Shown in pieces: positions 44,701-56,697 of a stretch of 64,000 nt of DNA. Location of the stretch: contig OZ038383.1 in NCBI GenBank assembly GCA_964036045.1, positions 9,874,430-9,938,429 on the forward strand. The letters are read 5' to 3'. Origin of the DNA: Eutreptiella sp. 'Long Island Sound 2002' (Eukaryota; Euglenozoa; Euglenophyceae; Eutreptiales; Eutreptiaceae). Position 1 is the first letter of the stretch. Each line of letters starts with the position of its first letter. The notes under the pieces were generated by a model, which was given only the letters and a program-made list of their open reading frames with translations, was not told the DNA's origin and did not search any database. A program made the position numbers and the translations under genes.

Positions 44701-47700
44701 GGTTGCAAAGGGGGTTCGAGGTGTTGGCACTGGATGAAATGTGTATTGAGGGCATTGGGGGGGGTTGCAAAGGGGGTTTGAGGTGTTGGCACTGGGTGAA
44801 GCGTGTTTTGAGGGCATGGGGGCAGTTGAAAAGGGGGTTTGAGGTGTTGGCACTGGGTGAAATGTGTTTTGAGGGCATTGGGCGAGTTGAAAAGGGGGTT
44901 TGAGGTGTTGGCACTGGGTGAAATGTGTTTTGAGGGCATGGGGGGAGTTGAAAAGGGGGTTTGGGGTGTTGGCACTGGGTGAAATGTGTTGTGAGCGCAT
45001 GGGGGCAGTTGAAAAGGGGGTTTGAGGTGTTGGCACGGGTTGAAATGTGTTTTGAGGGCATGGGGGGAGTTGAAAAGGGGGTTTGAGGTGTAGGCACTAG
45101 GTGAAATGTGTTTTGAGGGCATGGGGGCAGTTGAAAAGGGGGTTTGAGGTGTAGGCACTCGGTGAAATGTGTTTTGAGGGCATGGGGGCAGTTGAAAAGG
45201 GGGTTTGAGGTGTTGGCACTGGGTGAAATGTGTTTTTAGAGCATGGGGGCTGTTGAAAAGGGGGTTGGAAGTGTTGGCACCGGGTGAATTGTGTTTTGAG
45301 GGCATGGGGGCAGTTGCAAAGGGGGTTTGAGGTGTTGGCACTGGGTGAAATGTGTTTTGAGGGCATGGGGGCAATTGAAAAGGGGGTTTGAAGTGTTGGC
45401 ACGGGTTGAAATGTGTTGTGAGGGCATGGGGGCACTTGCAAAGGGGGTTTCAGGCGTGCACCTGGCTGAAGTATGCTTTGAGGGCATGGGGGGAGTTGAA
45501 AAGGGGGTTTGAGGTGTTGGCACTGGGTGAAATGTGTTTTGAGGGCATGGGGGTAGTTGAAAAGGGGGTTTGAGGTGTTGGCACTGGGTGAAATGTGCCT
45601 TGAGGGCATGGGGGCAATTGAAAAGGGGGTTTGAGGTGTTGGCACTGGGTGAAATGTGTTTTGAGGGCATGGGGGCAATTGAAAAGGGGGTTGGAGGTGT
45701 TGGCACGGGGTGAAATGTGTTTTGAGGGCATGGGGGTAGTTGAAAAGGGGGTTTGAGGTGTTGGCACTGGGTGAAATGTGTTTTGAGGGCATGGGGGCAG
45801 TTGAAAAGGGGGTTTGAGGTGTTGGCACTGGGTGAAATGTGCCTTGAGGGCATGGGGGCAATTGAAAAGGTGGTTTGAAGTGTTGGCACGGGTTGAAATG
45901 TGTTTTGAGGGCATGGGGGCAGTTGAAAAGGGGGTTTGAGGTGTTGGCACTGGGTGAAATGTCTTTTGAGGGCATGGGGGTAGTTGAAAAGGGGGTTTGA
46001 GGTGTTGGCACGGGTTGAAATGTGTTTTGAGGGCATGGGGGTAGTTGAAAAGGGGGTTTGAGGTGTTGGCACTGGGTGAAATGTGCCTTGAGGGCATGGG
46101 GGCAATTGAAAAGGGGTTTTGAGGTGTTGGCACTGGGTGAAATGTGTTTTGAGAGCATGGGGGCAGTTGAAAAGGGGGTTTGAGGTGTTGGCACTGGGTG
46201 AAATGTGTTTTGAGGGCATGGGGGCAGTTGAAAAGGGGGTTTGAGGTGTTGGCACGGGTTGAAATGTGTTTTGAGGGCATGGGGGGAGTTGAAAAGGGGG
46301 TTTGAGGTGTTGGCACTGGGTGAAATGTGTTTTGAGGGCATGGGGGCAATTGAAAAGGGGGTTTGAGGTGTTGGCACTGGGTGAAATGTGTTTTGAGGGC
46401 ATGGGGGTAGTTGAAAAGGGGGTTTGAGGTGTTGGCACTGGGTGAAATGTGCCTTGAGGGCGTGGGGGCAATTGAAAAGGGGGTTTGAAGTGTTGGCACG
46501 GGTTGAAATGTGTTTTGAGGGCATGGGGGGAGTTGAAAAGGGGGTTTGAGGTGTTGGCACTGGGTGAAATGTGTTTTGAGGGCATGGGGGGAGTTGAAAA
46601 GGGGGTTTGAGGTGTAGGCACTGGGTGAAATGTGTTTTCAGGGCATGGGGGCAATTGAAAAGGGTGTTTGAGGTGTTGGCACTGGGTGAATTGTGTTTTG
46701 AGGGCATTGGGGGATTTGAAAAGGGGGTTTGAGGTGTAGGCACCGGGTGAAATGTGTTTTGAGGGCATGGGGGGAGTTGAAAAGGGGGTTTGAGGTGTTG
46801 GCACTGGGTGAAGCGTGTTTTGAGGGCATGGGGGCAGTTGAAAAGGGGGTTTGAGGTGTTGGCACTGGGTGAAATGTGTTTTGAGGGCATTGGGGGGGGT
46901 TGCAAAGGGGGTTCGAGGTGTTGGCACTGGATGAAACGTGTATTGAGGGCATTGGGGGGGGTTGCAAACGGGGTTTGAGGTGTTGGCACTGGGTGAAGCG
47001 TGTTTTGAGGGCATGGGGGCAGTTGAAAAGGGGGTTTGAGGTGTTGGCACTGGGTGAAATGTGTTTTGAGGGCATGGGGGCAATTGGAAAGGGGGTTTGA
47101 GGTGTTGGCACTGGGTGAAATGTGTTTTGAGGGCATTGGGGGGGGTTGCAAAGGGGGTTCGAGGTGTTGGCACTGGATGAAACGTGTATTGAGGGCATTG
47201 GGGGGGGTTGCAAACGGGGTTTGAGGTGTTGGCACTGGGTGAAGCGTGTTTTGAGGGCATGGGGGCAGTTGAAAAGGGGGTTTGAGGTGTTGGCACTGGG
47301 TGAAATGTGTTTTGAGGGCATTGGGGGAGTTGAAAAGGGGGTTTGAGGTGTTGGCACTGGGTGAAATGTGTTTTGAGGGCATGGGGGTAGTTGAAAAGGG
47401 GGTTTGAGGTGTTGGCACTGGGTGAAATGTGCCTTGAGGGCATGGGGGCAATTGAAAAGGGGGTTTGAAGTGTTGGCACGGGTTTAAATGTGTTTTGAGG
47501 GCATGCGGGGAGTTGAAAAGGGGGTTTGAGGTGTTGGCACTGGGTGAAATGTGTTTTGAGGGCATGGGGGGAGTTTAAAAGGGGGTTTGAGGTGTTGGCA
47601 CTGGGTGAAATGTGTTTTCAGGGCATGGGGGCAATTGAAAAGGGTGTTTGAGGTGTTGGCACTGGGTGAATTGTGTTTTGAGGGCATTGGGGGATTTGAA

Positions 47701-50700
47701 AAGGGGGTTTGAGGTGTAGGCACCGGGTGAAATGTGTTTTGAGGGCATGGGGGGAGTTGAAAAGGGGGTTTGAAGTGTTGGCACTGGGTGAAGCGTGTTT
47801 TGAGGGCATGGGGGCAGTTGAAAAGGGGGTTTGAGGTGTTGGCACTGGGTGAAATGTGTTTTGAGGGCATTGGGGGGGGTTGCAAAGGGGGTTCGAGGTG
47901 TTGGCACTGGATGAAATGTGTATTGAGGGCATTGGGGGGGGTTGCAAACGGGGTTTGAGGTGTTGGCACTGGGTGAAATGTGCCTTGAGGGCATGGGGGC
48001 AGTTGAAAAGGGGGTTTGAGGTGTTGGCACTGGGTTGAAATGTGTTTTGAGGGCATTGGGGGGGGTTGCAAAGGGGGTTCGAGGTGTTGGCACTGGATGA
48101 AATGTGTATTCAGGGCATTGGGGGGGGTTGCAAACGGGGTTTGAGGTGTTGGCACTGGGTGAAGCGTGTTTTGAGGGCATGGGGGCAGTTGAAAAGGGGG
48201 TTTGAGGTGTTGGCACTGGGTGAAATGTGTTTTGAGGGCATTGGGGGAGTTGAAAAGGGGGTTTGAGGTGTTGGCACTGGGTGAAATGTGTTTTGAGGGC
48301 ATGGGGGTAGTTGAAAAGGGGGTTTGAGGTGTTGGCACTGGGTGAAATGTGCCTTGAGGGCATGGGGGCAATTGAAAAGGGGGTTTGAGGTGTTGGCACT
48401 GGGTGAAATGTGTTTTGAGGGCATGGGGGGAGTTGAAAAGGGGGTTTCAGGTGTTGGCACTGGGTGAAATGTGTTTTGAGGGCATGGGGGCAGTTGAAAA
48501 GGGGGTTTGAGGTGTTGGCACTGGGTGAAATGTGCCTTGAGGGCATGGGGGGAGTTGAAAAGGGGGTTTGAGGTGTTGGCACGGGTTGAAATGTGTTTTG
48601 AGGGCATGGGGGGAGTTGAAAAGGGGGTTTGAGGTGTAGGCACCGGGTGAATTGTGTTTTGAGGGCATGGGGGGAGTTGAAAAGGGGGTTTCAGGTGTTG
48701 GCACTGGGTGAAATGTGTTTTGAGCGCATGGGGGCAGTTGAAAAGGGGGTTTGAGGTGTTGGCACTGGGTGAAATGTGTTTTGAGGGCATGGGGGCAGTT
48801 GAAAAGGGGGTTTCAGGTGTTGGCACCGGGTGAATTGTGTTTTGAGGGTATGGGGGCAGTTGAAAAGGGGGTTCGAGCTGTTGGCACGGGTTGAAATGTG
48901 TTGTGAGGGCATGGGGGCAGTTGAAAGCTATTTAAGGTGTTGGCACTGGGTGAATTGTGTTGTGAGGGCATGGGAGGAGTTGAAAAGGGGGTTTGAGGTG
49001 TTGGCACCGGGTGAAATGTGTTTTGAGGGCATGGGGGGAGTTGAAAAGGGGGTTTGAGGTGTTGGCACTGGGTGAATTGTGTTTTGAGGGCATGGGGGTA
49101 GTTGCAAAGGGGGTTTGAGGTGTTGGAACTGGGTGAAATGTGTTTTGAGGGCATGGGGGCAATTGAAAAGGGGGTTTGAAGTGTTGGCACGGGTTGAAAT
49201 GTGTTGTGAGGGCATGGGGGCACTTGCAAAGCGGGTTTCAGGCGTGCACCTGGATGAAGTATGTTTTGAGGGCATGGGGGGAGTTGAAAAGGGGGTTGGA
49301 GGTGTTGGCACTGCGTGAAATGTGTTTTGAGGGCATGGGGGGAGTTGAAAAGGGGGTTTGAGGTGTTGGCACTGGGTGAAATGTGTTTTGAGAGCATGGG
49401 GGCAGTTGAAAAGGGGGTTTGAGGTGTTGGCACTGGGTGAAATGTGTTGTGAGGGCATGGGGGCAATTGAAAAGGGGGTTTGAGGTGTTGGCACTGGGTG
49501 AAATGTGTTTTGAGGGCATGGGGGCAGTTGAAAAGGGGGTTTGAGGTGTTGGCACGGGTTGAAATGTGTTTTCGGGGCATGGGGGCAAATGAAAAGGAAG
49601 TTTCAGGTGTTGGCACCGGGTGAAATGTGTTTTGAGGGCATTGGGGGAGTTGAAAAGGGGGTTTGAGGTGTTGGCACTGGTTGAAATGTGTTTTCGGGGC
49701 ATGGGGGCAAATGAAAAGGAAGTTTCAGGTGTTGGCACTGGGTGAATTGTGTTTTGAGGGCATGGGGGCAGTTGCAAAGGGGGTTTGAGGTGCTGGCACT
49801 GGGTGAAATGTGTTTTGAGGGCATGGGGGGAGTTGAAAAGGGGGTTTGATGTGCTGGCACTAGATGAATTGTGTTTTGAGGGCATGGGGGAAGTTGAAAA
49901 GGGGTTTGAGGTGTTGGCACGGGTTGAAATGTGTTTTGAGGGCATGGGGGCAGTTGAAAAGGGGGTTTGAGGTGTTGGCACTGTGTCAAATGTGTTTTGA
50001 GGGCATGGGGGCAGTTACAAAGGGGGTTTGAGGTGTTGGAACGGGTTGAGATGTGTTGTGAGGGCATGGGGGCAGTTGAAAAGGGGGTTTGAGGTGTAGG
50101 CCATAGGTGAATTGTGTTTTGAGGGCGGGGGGGGGGGTTGAAAAGAGGGTTTGAGGTGTTGGCACTGGGTGAAATGTGTTTTGAGGGCATGGGGGCTGTT
50201 GAAAAGGGTGGTTGAGGTGTTGGCACCGGGTTGAAATGTGTTTTGAGGGCATGGGGGCAGTTGAAAAGGGGGTCTGAGGTGCTGGCACTGGGTGAAATAT
50301 GTTGTGAGCGCATGGGGGGAGTTGAAAAGTGGGTTTGAGGTGTTGGCACTGGGTGAAAAATGTTTTCAGGGCATGGGGGCAGTTGAAGAGGGGGTTTGAG
50401 GTGTTGGCACCGGGTGAAATATGTTTTGAGGGCATGGGGGCTGTTGAAAAGGGGGGTTTGAGGTGTTGGCACTGGGTGAAATATGTTTTCAGGGCATGGG
50501 GGCAGTTGAAAAGGGGGTTTGAGGTGTTGGCACCGGGTGAAATATGTTTTGAGGGCATGGGGGCAGTTGAAAAGGGGGTCTGAGGTGTTGGCACTGGGTG
50601 AATCGTGTTTTGAGGGCATGGGGGTAGTTGAAAAGGGGGTTTGAGGTGTTGGCACCGGGTGAAATGTGTTTTGAGGGCATGGGGGCAGTTGAAAAGGGGG

Positions 50701-52618
50701 TTTGAGGCGTTGGCACCGGGTGAATTGTGTTTTGAGGGCATGGGGGCAGTTGAAAAGGGGGTTTGAGGTGTTGGCACTGGGTGAAATGTGTTGTGAGGGC
50801 ATGGGGGGAGTTGAAAAGGGGGTTTGAGGTGTTGGCACTAGATGAATTGTGTTTTGAGGGCATGGGGGAAGTTCAAAAGGGGGTTTGAGGTGTTGGCACG
50901 GGTTGAAATGTGTTTTGAGGGCATGGGGGCAATTGAAAAGGGGGTCTGAGGTGCTGGCACTGGGTGAAATATGTTGTGAGCGCAGGGGGGCACTTGCAAA
51001 GGGGGTTTGAGGTGTTGGCACGGGTTGAAATGTGTTGTGAGGGCATGGGGGCAGTTGAAAAGGGGGTTTGAGGTGTAGGCACTAGGTGAAATGTGTTTTG
51101 AGGGCATGGGGGGAGTTGAAAAGGGGGTTTGAGGTGTTGGCACTGGGTGAAATGAGTTTTGAGGGCATGGGGGCAGTTGAAAAGGGTGGTTGAGGTGTTG
51201 GCACCGGGTGAAATGTGCTTTGAGGGCATGGGGGGAGTTGAAAAGGGGGTTTGAGGTGTCCGCACTGGGTGAAATATGTTTTGAGGGCATGGGGGCAGTT
51301 GAAAAGGGGGTTGGAGGTGTTGGCACCGGATGAATTGTGTTTTGAGGGCATGGGGGCAGTTGAAAAGGGGGTTTGAGGTGTTGGCACTGTGTCAAATGTG
51401 TTTTGAGGGCATGGGGGCAGTTACAAAGGGGGTTTGAGGTGTTGGCACTGGGTGAATTGTGTTTTGAGGGCATGGGGGTAGTTGAAAAGTGGGTTTGAGG
51501 TGTTGGCACCGGGTGAAATGTGTTTTGAGGGCATGGGGGCAGTTGAAAAGGGGGTTTGAGGTGTTGGCACTGGGTGAAATGTGTTGTGAGGGCATGGGGG
51601 GAGTTGAAAAGGGGGTTTGAGGTGTTGGCACTAGATGAATTGTGTTTTGAGGGCATGGGGGAAGTTGAAAAGGGGGTTTGAGGTGTTGGCACGGGTTGAA
51701 ATGTGTTTTGAGGGCATGGGGGCAGTTGAAAAGGGGGTCTGAGGTGCTGGCACTGGGTGAAATATGTTGTGAGCGCATGGGGGCACTTGCAAGGGGGGTT
51801 TGAGGTGTTGGCACGGGTTGAAATGTGTTGTGAGGGCATGGGGGCAGTTGAAAAGGGGGTTCGAGGTGTAGGCACTAGGTGAAATGTGTTTTGAGGGCAT
51901 GGGGGGAGTTGAAAAGGGGGTTTGAGGTGTTGGCACTGGGTGAAATGAGTTTTGAGGGCATGGGGGCAGTTGAAAAGGGTGGTTGAGGTGTTGGCACCGG
52001 GTGAAATGTGCTTTGAGGGCATGGGGGGAGTTGAAAAGGGGGTTTCAGGTGTTGGCACCGGCTGAAATATGTTTTCAGGGCATGGGGGCAGTTGAAAAGG
52101 GGGTTGGAGGTGTTGGCACCGGATGAATTGTGTTTTGAGGGCATGGGGGCAGTTGAAAAGGGGGTTTGAGGTGTTGGCACGGGGTGAAAGGTGTTGTGAG
52201 GGCATGGGGGCTGTTGAAAAGGTGGTTTGAAGTGTTGGCACTGGGTGAATTGTGTTTTGAGGGCATGGAAGCAGTTGAAAAGGGGGTTCGAGGTGTTGGC
52301 ACTGGGTGAAATGTGTTTTGAGGGCATGGGGGCAGTTGAAAAGGGGGTCTGAGGTGTTGGCACTGGGTGAATTGTGTTTTGAGGGCATGGGGGGAGTTGA
52401 AAAGGGGGTTTGAGGTGTTGACACTGGGTGAAATGTGTTTTGAGGGCATGGGGGCAATTGAAAAGGGGGTTTGAGGTGTTGGCACTGGGTGAATTGTGTT
52501 TTGAGGGCATGCGGGCAATTGAAATGGGTGTTTGAGGTGTTGGCACTGGGTGAAATGTGTTTTGAGGGCATGGGGGGAGTTGAAAAGGGGGTTTGAGGTG
52601 TTGGCACTGGGTGAAATG
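41732..52618. repeat. 61-bp satellite, array B
   Basis: About 178 units, same monomer and orientation as array A. The first seven or so monomers follow the same order of variants as 59,882 onward in array C. A rare monomer containing TGCACCTGGCTGAAGTATG occurs at 43,321 and 45,457 (2,136 bp apart, about 35 monomers), and a relative at 49,245. Runs of monomers with GGCATTGGGGGGGGTTGCAA cluster at 44.7 and 46.9-48.1 kb. It ends in an incomplete monomer at GTGAAATG (52,618). Confidence 0.97.
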
Positions 52619-52916
52619 AGAGGAGGATTGCGTCACTGTGTACAAATATATCCGCTGTTATGCCGTCGCTCTTCTCAAAGCAGTTTGCATCGCACTGTCA
52701 TCTGGCAGGTTTTCATTCGGTGTAAACCAAAATGGGGGCCAAGGTGGCGAAACTCTTGACGGAGACCCGAACATACAATCACCAGTGGAGTGATGAGGTA
52801 TTTGGGGTGGGGATGCTGATGCAGTGCAGTGATCGACCGGAATTGCTTGGGCAATCGTGCAAGTTGCCTTTCACGGTCGCGTCATCCTCGCACAGGTGGA
52901 TGCAACCTTTGCGAAG
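52619..52916. other. Unique junction between array B and block copy 2
   Basis: Roughly 300 bp found once. Its right end (from 52,863) is open and in frame with the coding-like segment of the block (next entry), so it appears to be native flank of that gene. The rest shows no recognisable feature. Confidence 0.6.
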
Positions 52917-53032
52917 CACGGACCTCAGGACTCGGATCGAATGTCACTCCCCAATCAGCCCAACTAATTCAAGAGCTGGCAGAATACATGGTCCAACAAG
53001 TATGCCCAGCGGACGTGAGGCGTTATGGCTGA
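52863..53032 (+). pseudogene. Coding-like 3' end of an unidentified gene (block copy 2), frameshifted
   Basis: The frame reads VAFHGRVILAQVDATFAKHG, PQDSDRMSL across the duplication edge at 52,917, matching the frame of copy 1. A one-base difference (CACTCCCCAATCAG here, CACTGGAACAATCAG in copy 1) then throws it out of frame. The continuation QSAQLIQELAEYMVQQVCPA, DVRRYG is present in the next frame, with the stop at 53,032. The gene is thus broken here, and truncated in copy 1. No family recognised. Confidence 0.45.
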
Positions 53033-55147
53033 CGTTGTGTGTTCAAAGTCGGGAAAGCTGGACCGGACCCTATTGGTGTGGTGCTGTGTTATGGTGTTAC
53101 CTTTTTGTGTAGGGCGGCTGGAAAGTCGGATTTTCCGGTCCAAATCCTGCTTTCAGCCTCGTCGGCAGTTTTGTCTGCGAGGGTTGCGAGGCCCCATAAG
53201 TGACAGGCAGAGGTGTGAGATTAGCCGAGGACAACTACTCAGCAGGCAGCACCCATGGGACCAAGGCAGATGCTGCCCCAAGGAGATATGCCAAATAGGC
53301 AACCAACTCAGAAGGATCGAGACGCCGTGATCAGCTGGAGTGCACCCCTTGAGAGAAACAGAAAACAAAACAAAACAGCAAGGAGAAGCTTAACTGCTGT
53401 TGACGATTCCACATGCCCCAGCCCCAGTCGCTTGCAGCTTGCTGCAATTTTTTGTTTTTAGTTGCAAATGCTCCAACTCACATGGCAAGTGATGCAGATG
53501 GCGACATCCTCAATCACCATATCAGCGGAGAACGAAGTCAAACGCGTGGAGGATAACATTGATGACGACGATCAGAAATACAGGTGCGCCCCTCCTCCCC
53601 CCCAAACCACCCCACATCCAACCATGCACAGCCCCCAACCCTCCAATATGCAGTTCTGAGTGCACTGAATCACCGGTTTCTGGATTTGGGTTTTGGTAAC
53701 CCACTGAGGGCTCTGTCTGTTGCAGCACTCGTGCCTCGCTTGCCTGGATTGAACATAGCAGCACGAGCGGCGCGAGCCCCTTTTGCATCCATGTTCTTGC
53801 AGCAGTTCGAAGATACGATGGGCGTGGCGTGACCGGAGGCCGAGGCCTGGGGGCCGCTTGACGTGAGCCGGGGGGTGCTTATTGGCCAACGGGACTTGGG
53901 GGGGTGGCTGTTCTGGAATTTCGGGTGTCCCAAGAATGTCCCACCCAACGCGGGGCACTTGCCCAGGCTTGGGCAACGCCCGGAGTGCGGGCTTTGCTGC
54001 TGAGTCGGGGATTTGCACGACCTCAATATCTGGAGCCCCCTGGCAACGCCCGTGTGTGCCCATGTGTACATTAATCAGCCCGTTGTGTCTGCCGCCCCGC
54101 CCAGCACGTTGAGGACGGTGGTGCGGGCATTGCGGGTAAACACCCCTTTGTCAGAACAACAGGAGGCGTTGCTTGCGTCATTTTCGGTGGTTGCGAATTG
54201 AGCCCATTTCTTGCAGCCGTTAATTCACTGTCATGGCATTTTGGGGTGCCTTTGGGGGTGGCAGTTGCCAGCTGCAATTTACATGTGTCAGCTGAACTAA
54301 CCAAGTGCGCTGTCCGTTGCGTGGTAGCCATGGGGCAGTGTTCTGGAGTGTTGGAATGCTCTTTTTTTCAGTGATATGTGAATACAGCCCACGAACGCAA
54401 AGACCCTTCATCTTGTGCCATGACAGGAACTGCAACAAACAGTGGAACAGTGGGCGAATGTGAAATGGGGACACAAAACACGACACTGCTACGTTGCATC
54501 CACATTTTGCAGCAACCGAAATCTGTCCAACCCCCACGGGAGTGGGGGAGGGTCTGGGACACCCACCCACCCTGGCTTCAAGCTGGGTGGGTGGGTCTTT
54601 GACATCCCCTGTTGCCATGGCCAGACTATGGCTTGAGGTGGCATGACTTGGGTGGGGCCTGGGGTTGTCTGGTGGGCTCGGCCATCGTTTTGGCAGAGTT
54701 TTCGAACCATTCGGGGGGATTTTCTGCAAAAAGTGCAAGTGATTCCATTTCACGCGGAGGGACAGTTGTGCTGAACAACAAAAAAAATAGCCACCTGCAG
54801 TTCAGGTGCCTTCCAGACCGAGCTCCACTCAATCACGTGGGAAAAAGCGAATTCCAGATTGGCTTCTGCAGATCAGTGTTGCTCTGTGCCCTGATCCAGA
54901 TCTTTTGAGAGGTACACCCTGGTCTCCTTGTGTGCAGTAAAAACGAACTCCGCACGCAGTTGGACATGCTTCTACTGGGCACATCGAGTATCAAGCGTAG
55001 CACAGGCAAGAAACGAAGGCATGTTTGTTGTCTGCGTGTATGCCGTGCCTCCGGTCGGCTGCATACAGTACAGTAATGGCGCTACGTGAACGTGACGTGC
55101 ACATTTCGCCGAACACAGGCCCCCGCGTGGCGCGCGTGCAAGCATAG

Positions 55148-55488
55148 AGGAGGAGGGCGTTGTGGAGGTTCTGGACGGAGGTGCCATTCGCAAGTTTGTG
55201 GAGGACGCCCAGGAGTTCGAAAAGGCGATGAAGGCAAAGTTCAAGTGTGTGACCATTGTATTTCTTCTCTAGCACCGAAAGTGTATTTGCTGCGTCGGTC
55301 TCGGAAGTATTGTTAGCATCCTACAGGACACGGCATGCCACGTTCATTTCAACGTCATATTCTGGGTCTTAGGGAGATCGATGTCGAAAGTACTGGCTCA
55401 CTCACAAGATCACAGATGGTTCCTGTAATCCTGGAGCTTGCAGAGGTCTTGCCCTTACCTGCGGGCTCCCAATGCCGTCGCTTTTATG
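55148..55488 (+). CDS. Plant-type EF-hand protein exons (block copy 2, partial)
   Basis: Same two exons and intron as at 31,125-31,465 (intron 55,245-55,372). The only coding change I see is ATG to CTG (Met to Leu) in VIMELAE, conservative. Splice sites are intact in both copies. Whether either copy is expressed cannot be told; the absence of a start codon and of downstream EF-hand exons applies here too. Confidence 0.6.
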
Positions 55489-56199
55489 GTGGGACGATGG
55501 CACTTCTGCCGGGGCACATCATTAGAGTGCACGCTTCGGAGGGGAATTTACAGTTGGTACAGATTGCAAACGCATGATACACAGAGGCCGGCTTTATGTG
55601 GGTTCTCCCAGCGATGCGCCGGGATTCCGTGCATTGTGCAACGGCTTTGACGAACAAATTCGCAGGGGTGGCTCGTCGGTGGGGCATGTTTTCTTTGCAT
55701 GGAGCCTCGTGCATAATCGGTTGCCTGGAGGCGATGTTCAGGACTTGCGGTATCGCTTCACGGAGCGACTGAGGAATCCGCATGAAATCAAGAGTTTATG
55801 TGCGAATGGATGCCACGTTTGTGCCCCGGCTACACTTCTGAGCTGTTTCCAATCCGGTCATATTTCTGCACGGGAGCTCGCATGGGCCCAACGCGTGTTC
55901 GCTCATGTCGGTTTGCTTTTCGTTGCACACAAAGTTGGATAGGTGGGCGCGTGTTGCGTGATGCCAGCCAACCGGCACCGCAAATTCACATCTGGTGCCA
56001 CCATCTCGAAACGCTTTACGCACGCTTTGTATGTACTTCGCGCCCCGCGCGGCAAGAACCCTCGTGGGCATGTTCATACGCGCATATGTTTGGACAGCGC
56101 ATGACGTGATAGGTGAGGTCATATTGAGGGTGAGGCACCTCTTTTTCTCCGTGGCGGGTTTCAAGCACACTTTCAAGCACGTCCAGCTGCTGGAAATGT

Positions 56200-56258
56200 C
56201 TGCAGGACGTCGACAACCACTGCAGGACGTCGTCAACCACTGCTGGACGTCGTCACGC
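56200..56258. repeat. 20-bp tandem repeat, three units (block copy 2)
   Basis: Counterpart of 32,177-32,235, identical in unit number and sequence as far as read. Confidence 0.85.
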
Positions 56259-56697
56259 TTTTTCTTGCTCTGTTTCGAAGGATAATTCAGCACCAAAGTT
56301 GCAGCCCCAACGCATACCCTAAGCAACTTCTGCCCATTTCATTGTCCTGTGTACATTTTCCACTTTGTGCATATTCTCCATTGTACCCGATCGTGTATGT
56401 CCAGAAGGTCTGAAAGCAGAGTCTCATGCTAGTTTTGATCCCTGCTATCCAAACGAGCGCCCTACCGCTGGGTGCTGGGATTGTAAGGCATGACGGCGCC
56501 CACGAATGCCAATTTGGGTAGTCAAGGAAAAACAGCAGAAAACGCCCCTACGGAAACAGAAAGCGCGAACCTACAAAAAAAGCAATAAAAATTGTCGGGG
56601 CAGTGAAACCTGGACGGCCATCAACAACCAGGTCAATAAACCAGCCATGGCACGATACAAAGCCACAGGGGGGGTCGTATATTGTTGGCATGCAACA

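Larger units (their letters stand above)
52917..56697. repeat. Segmental duplication block, copy 2
   Basis: Near-identical copy of 28,893-32,674 in the same orientation, leading into array C through the same first monomer variant. Examples of differences: GTTGTGGTG/GTTATGGTG near 53,092, CATCCACCC/CACCCACCC near 54,563, and AATCATGGAG/AATCCTGGAG near 55,430. Confidence 0.95.
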
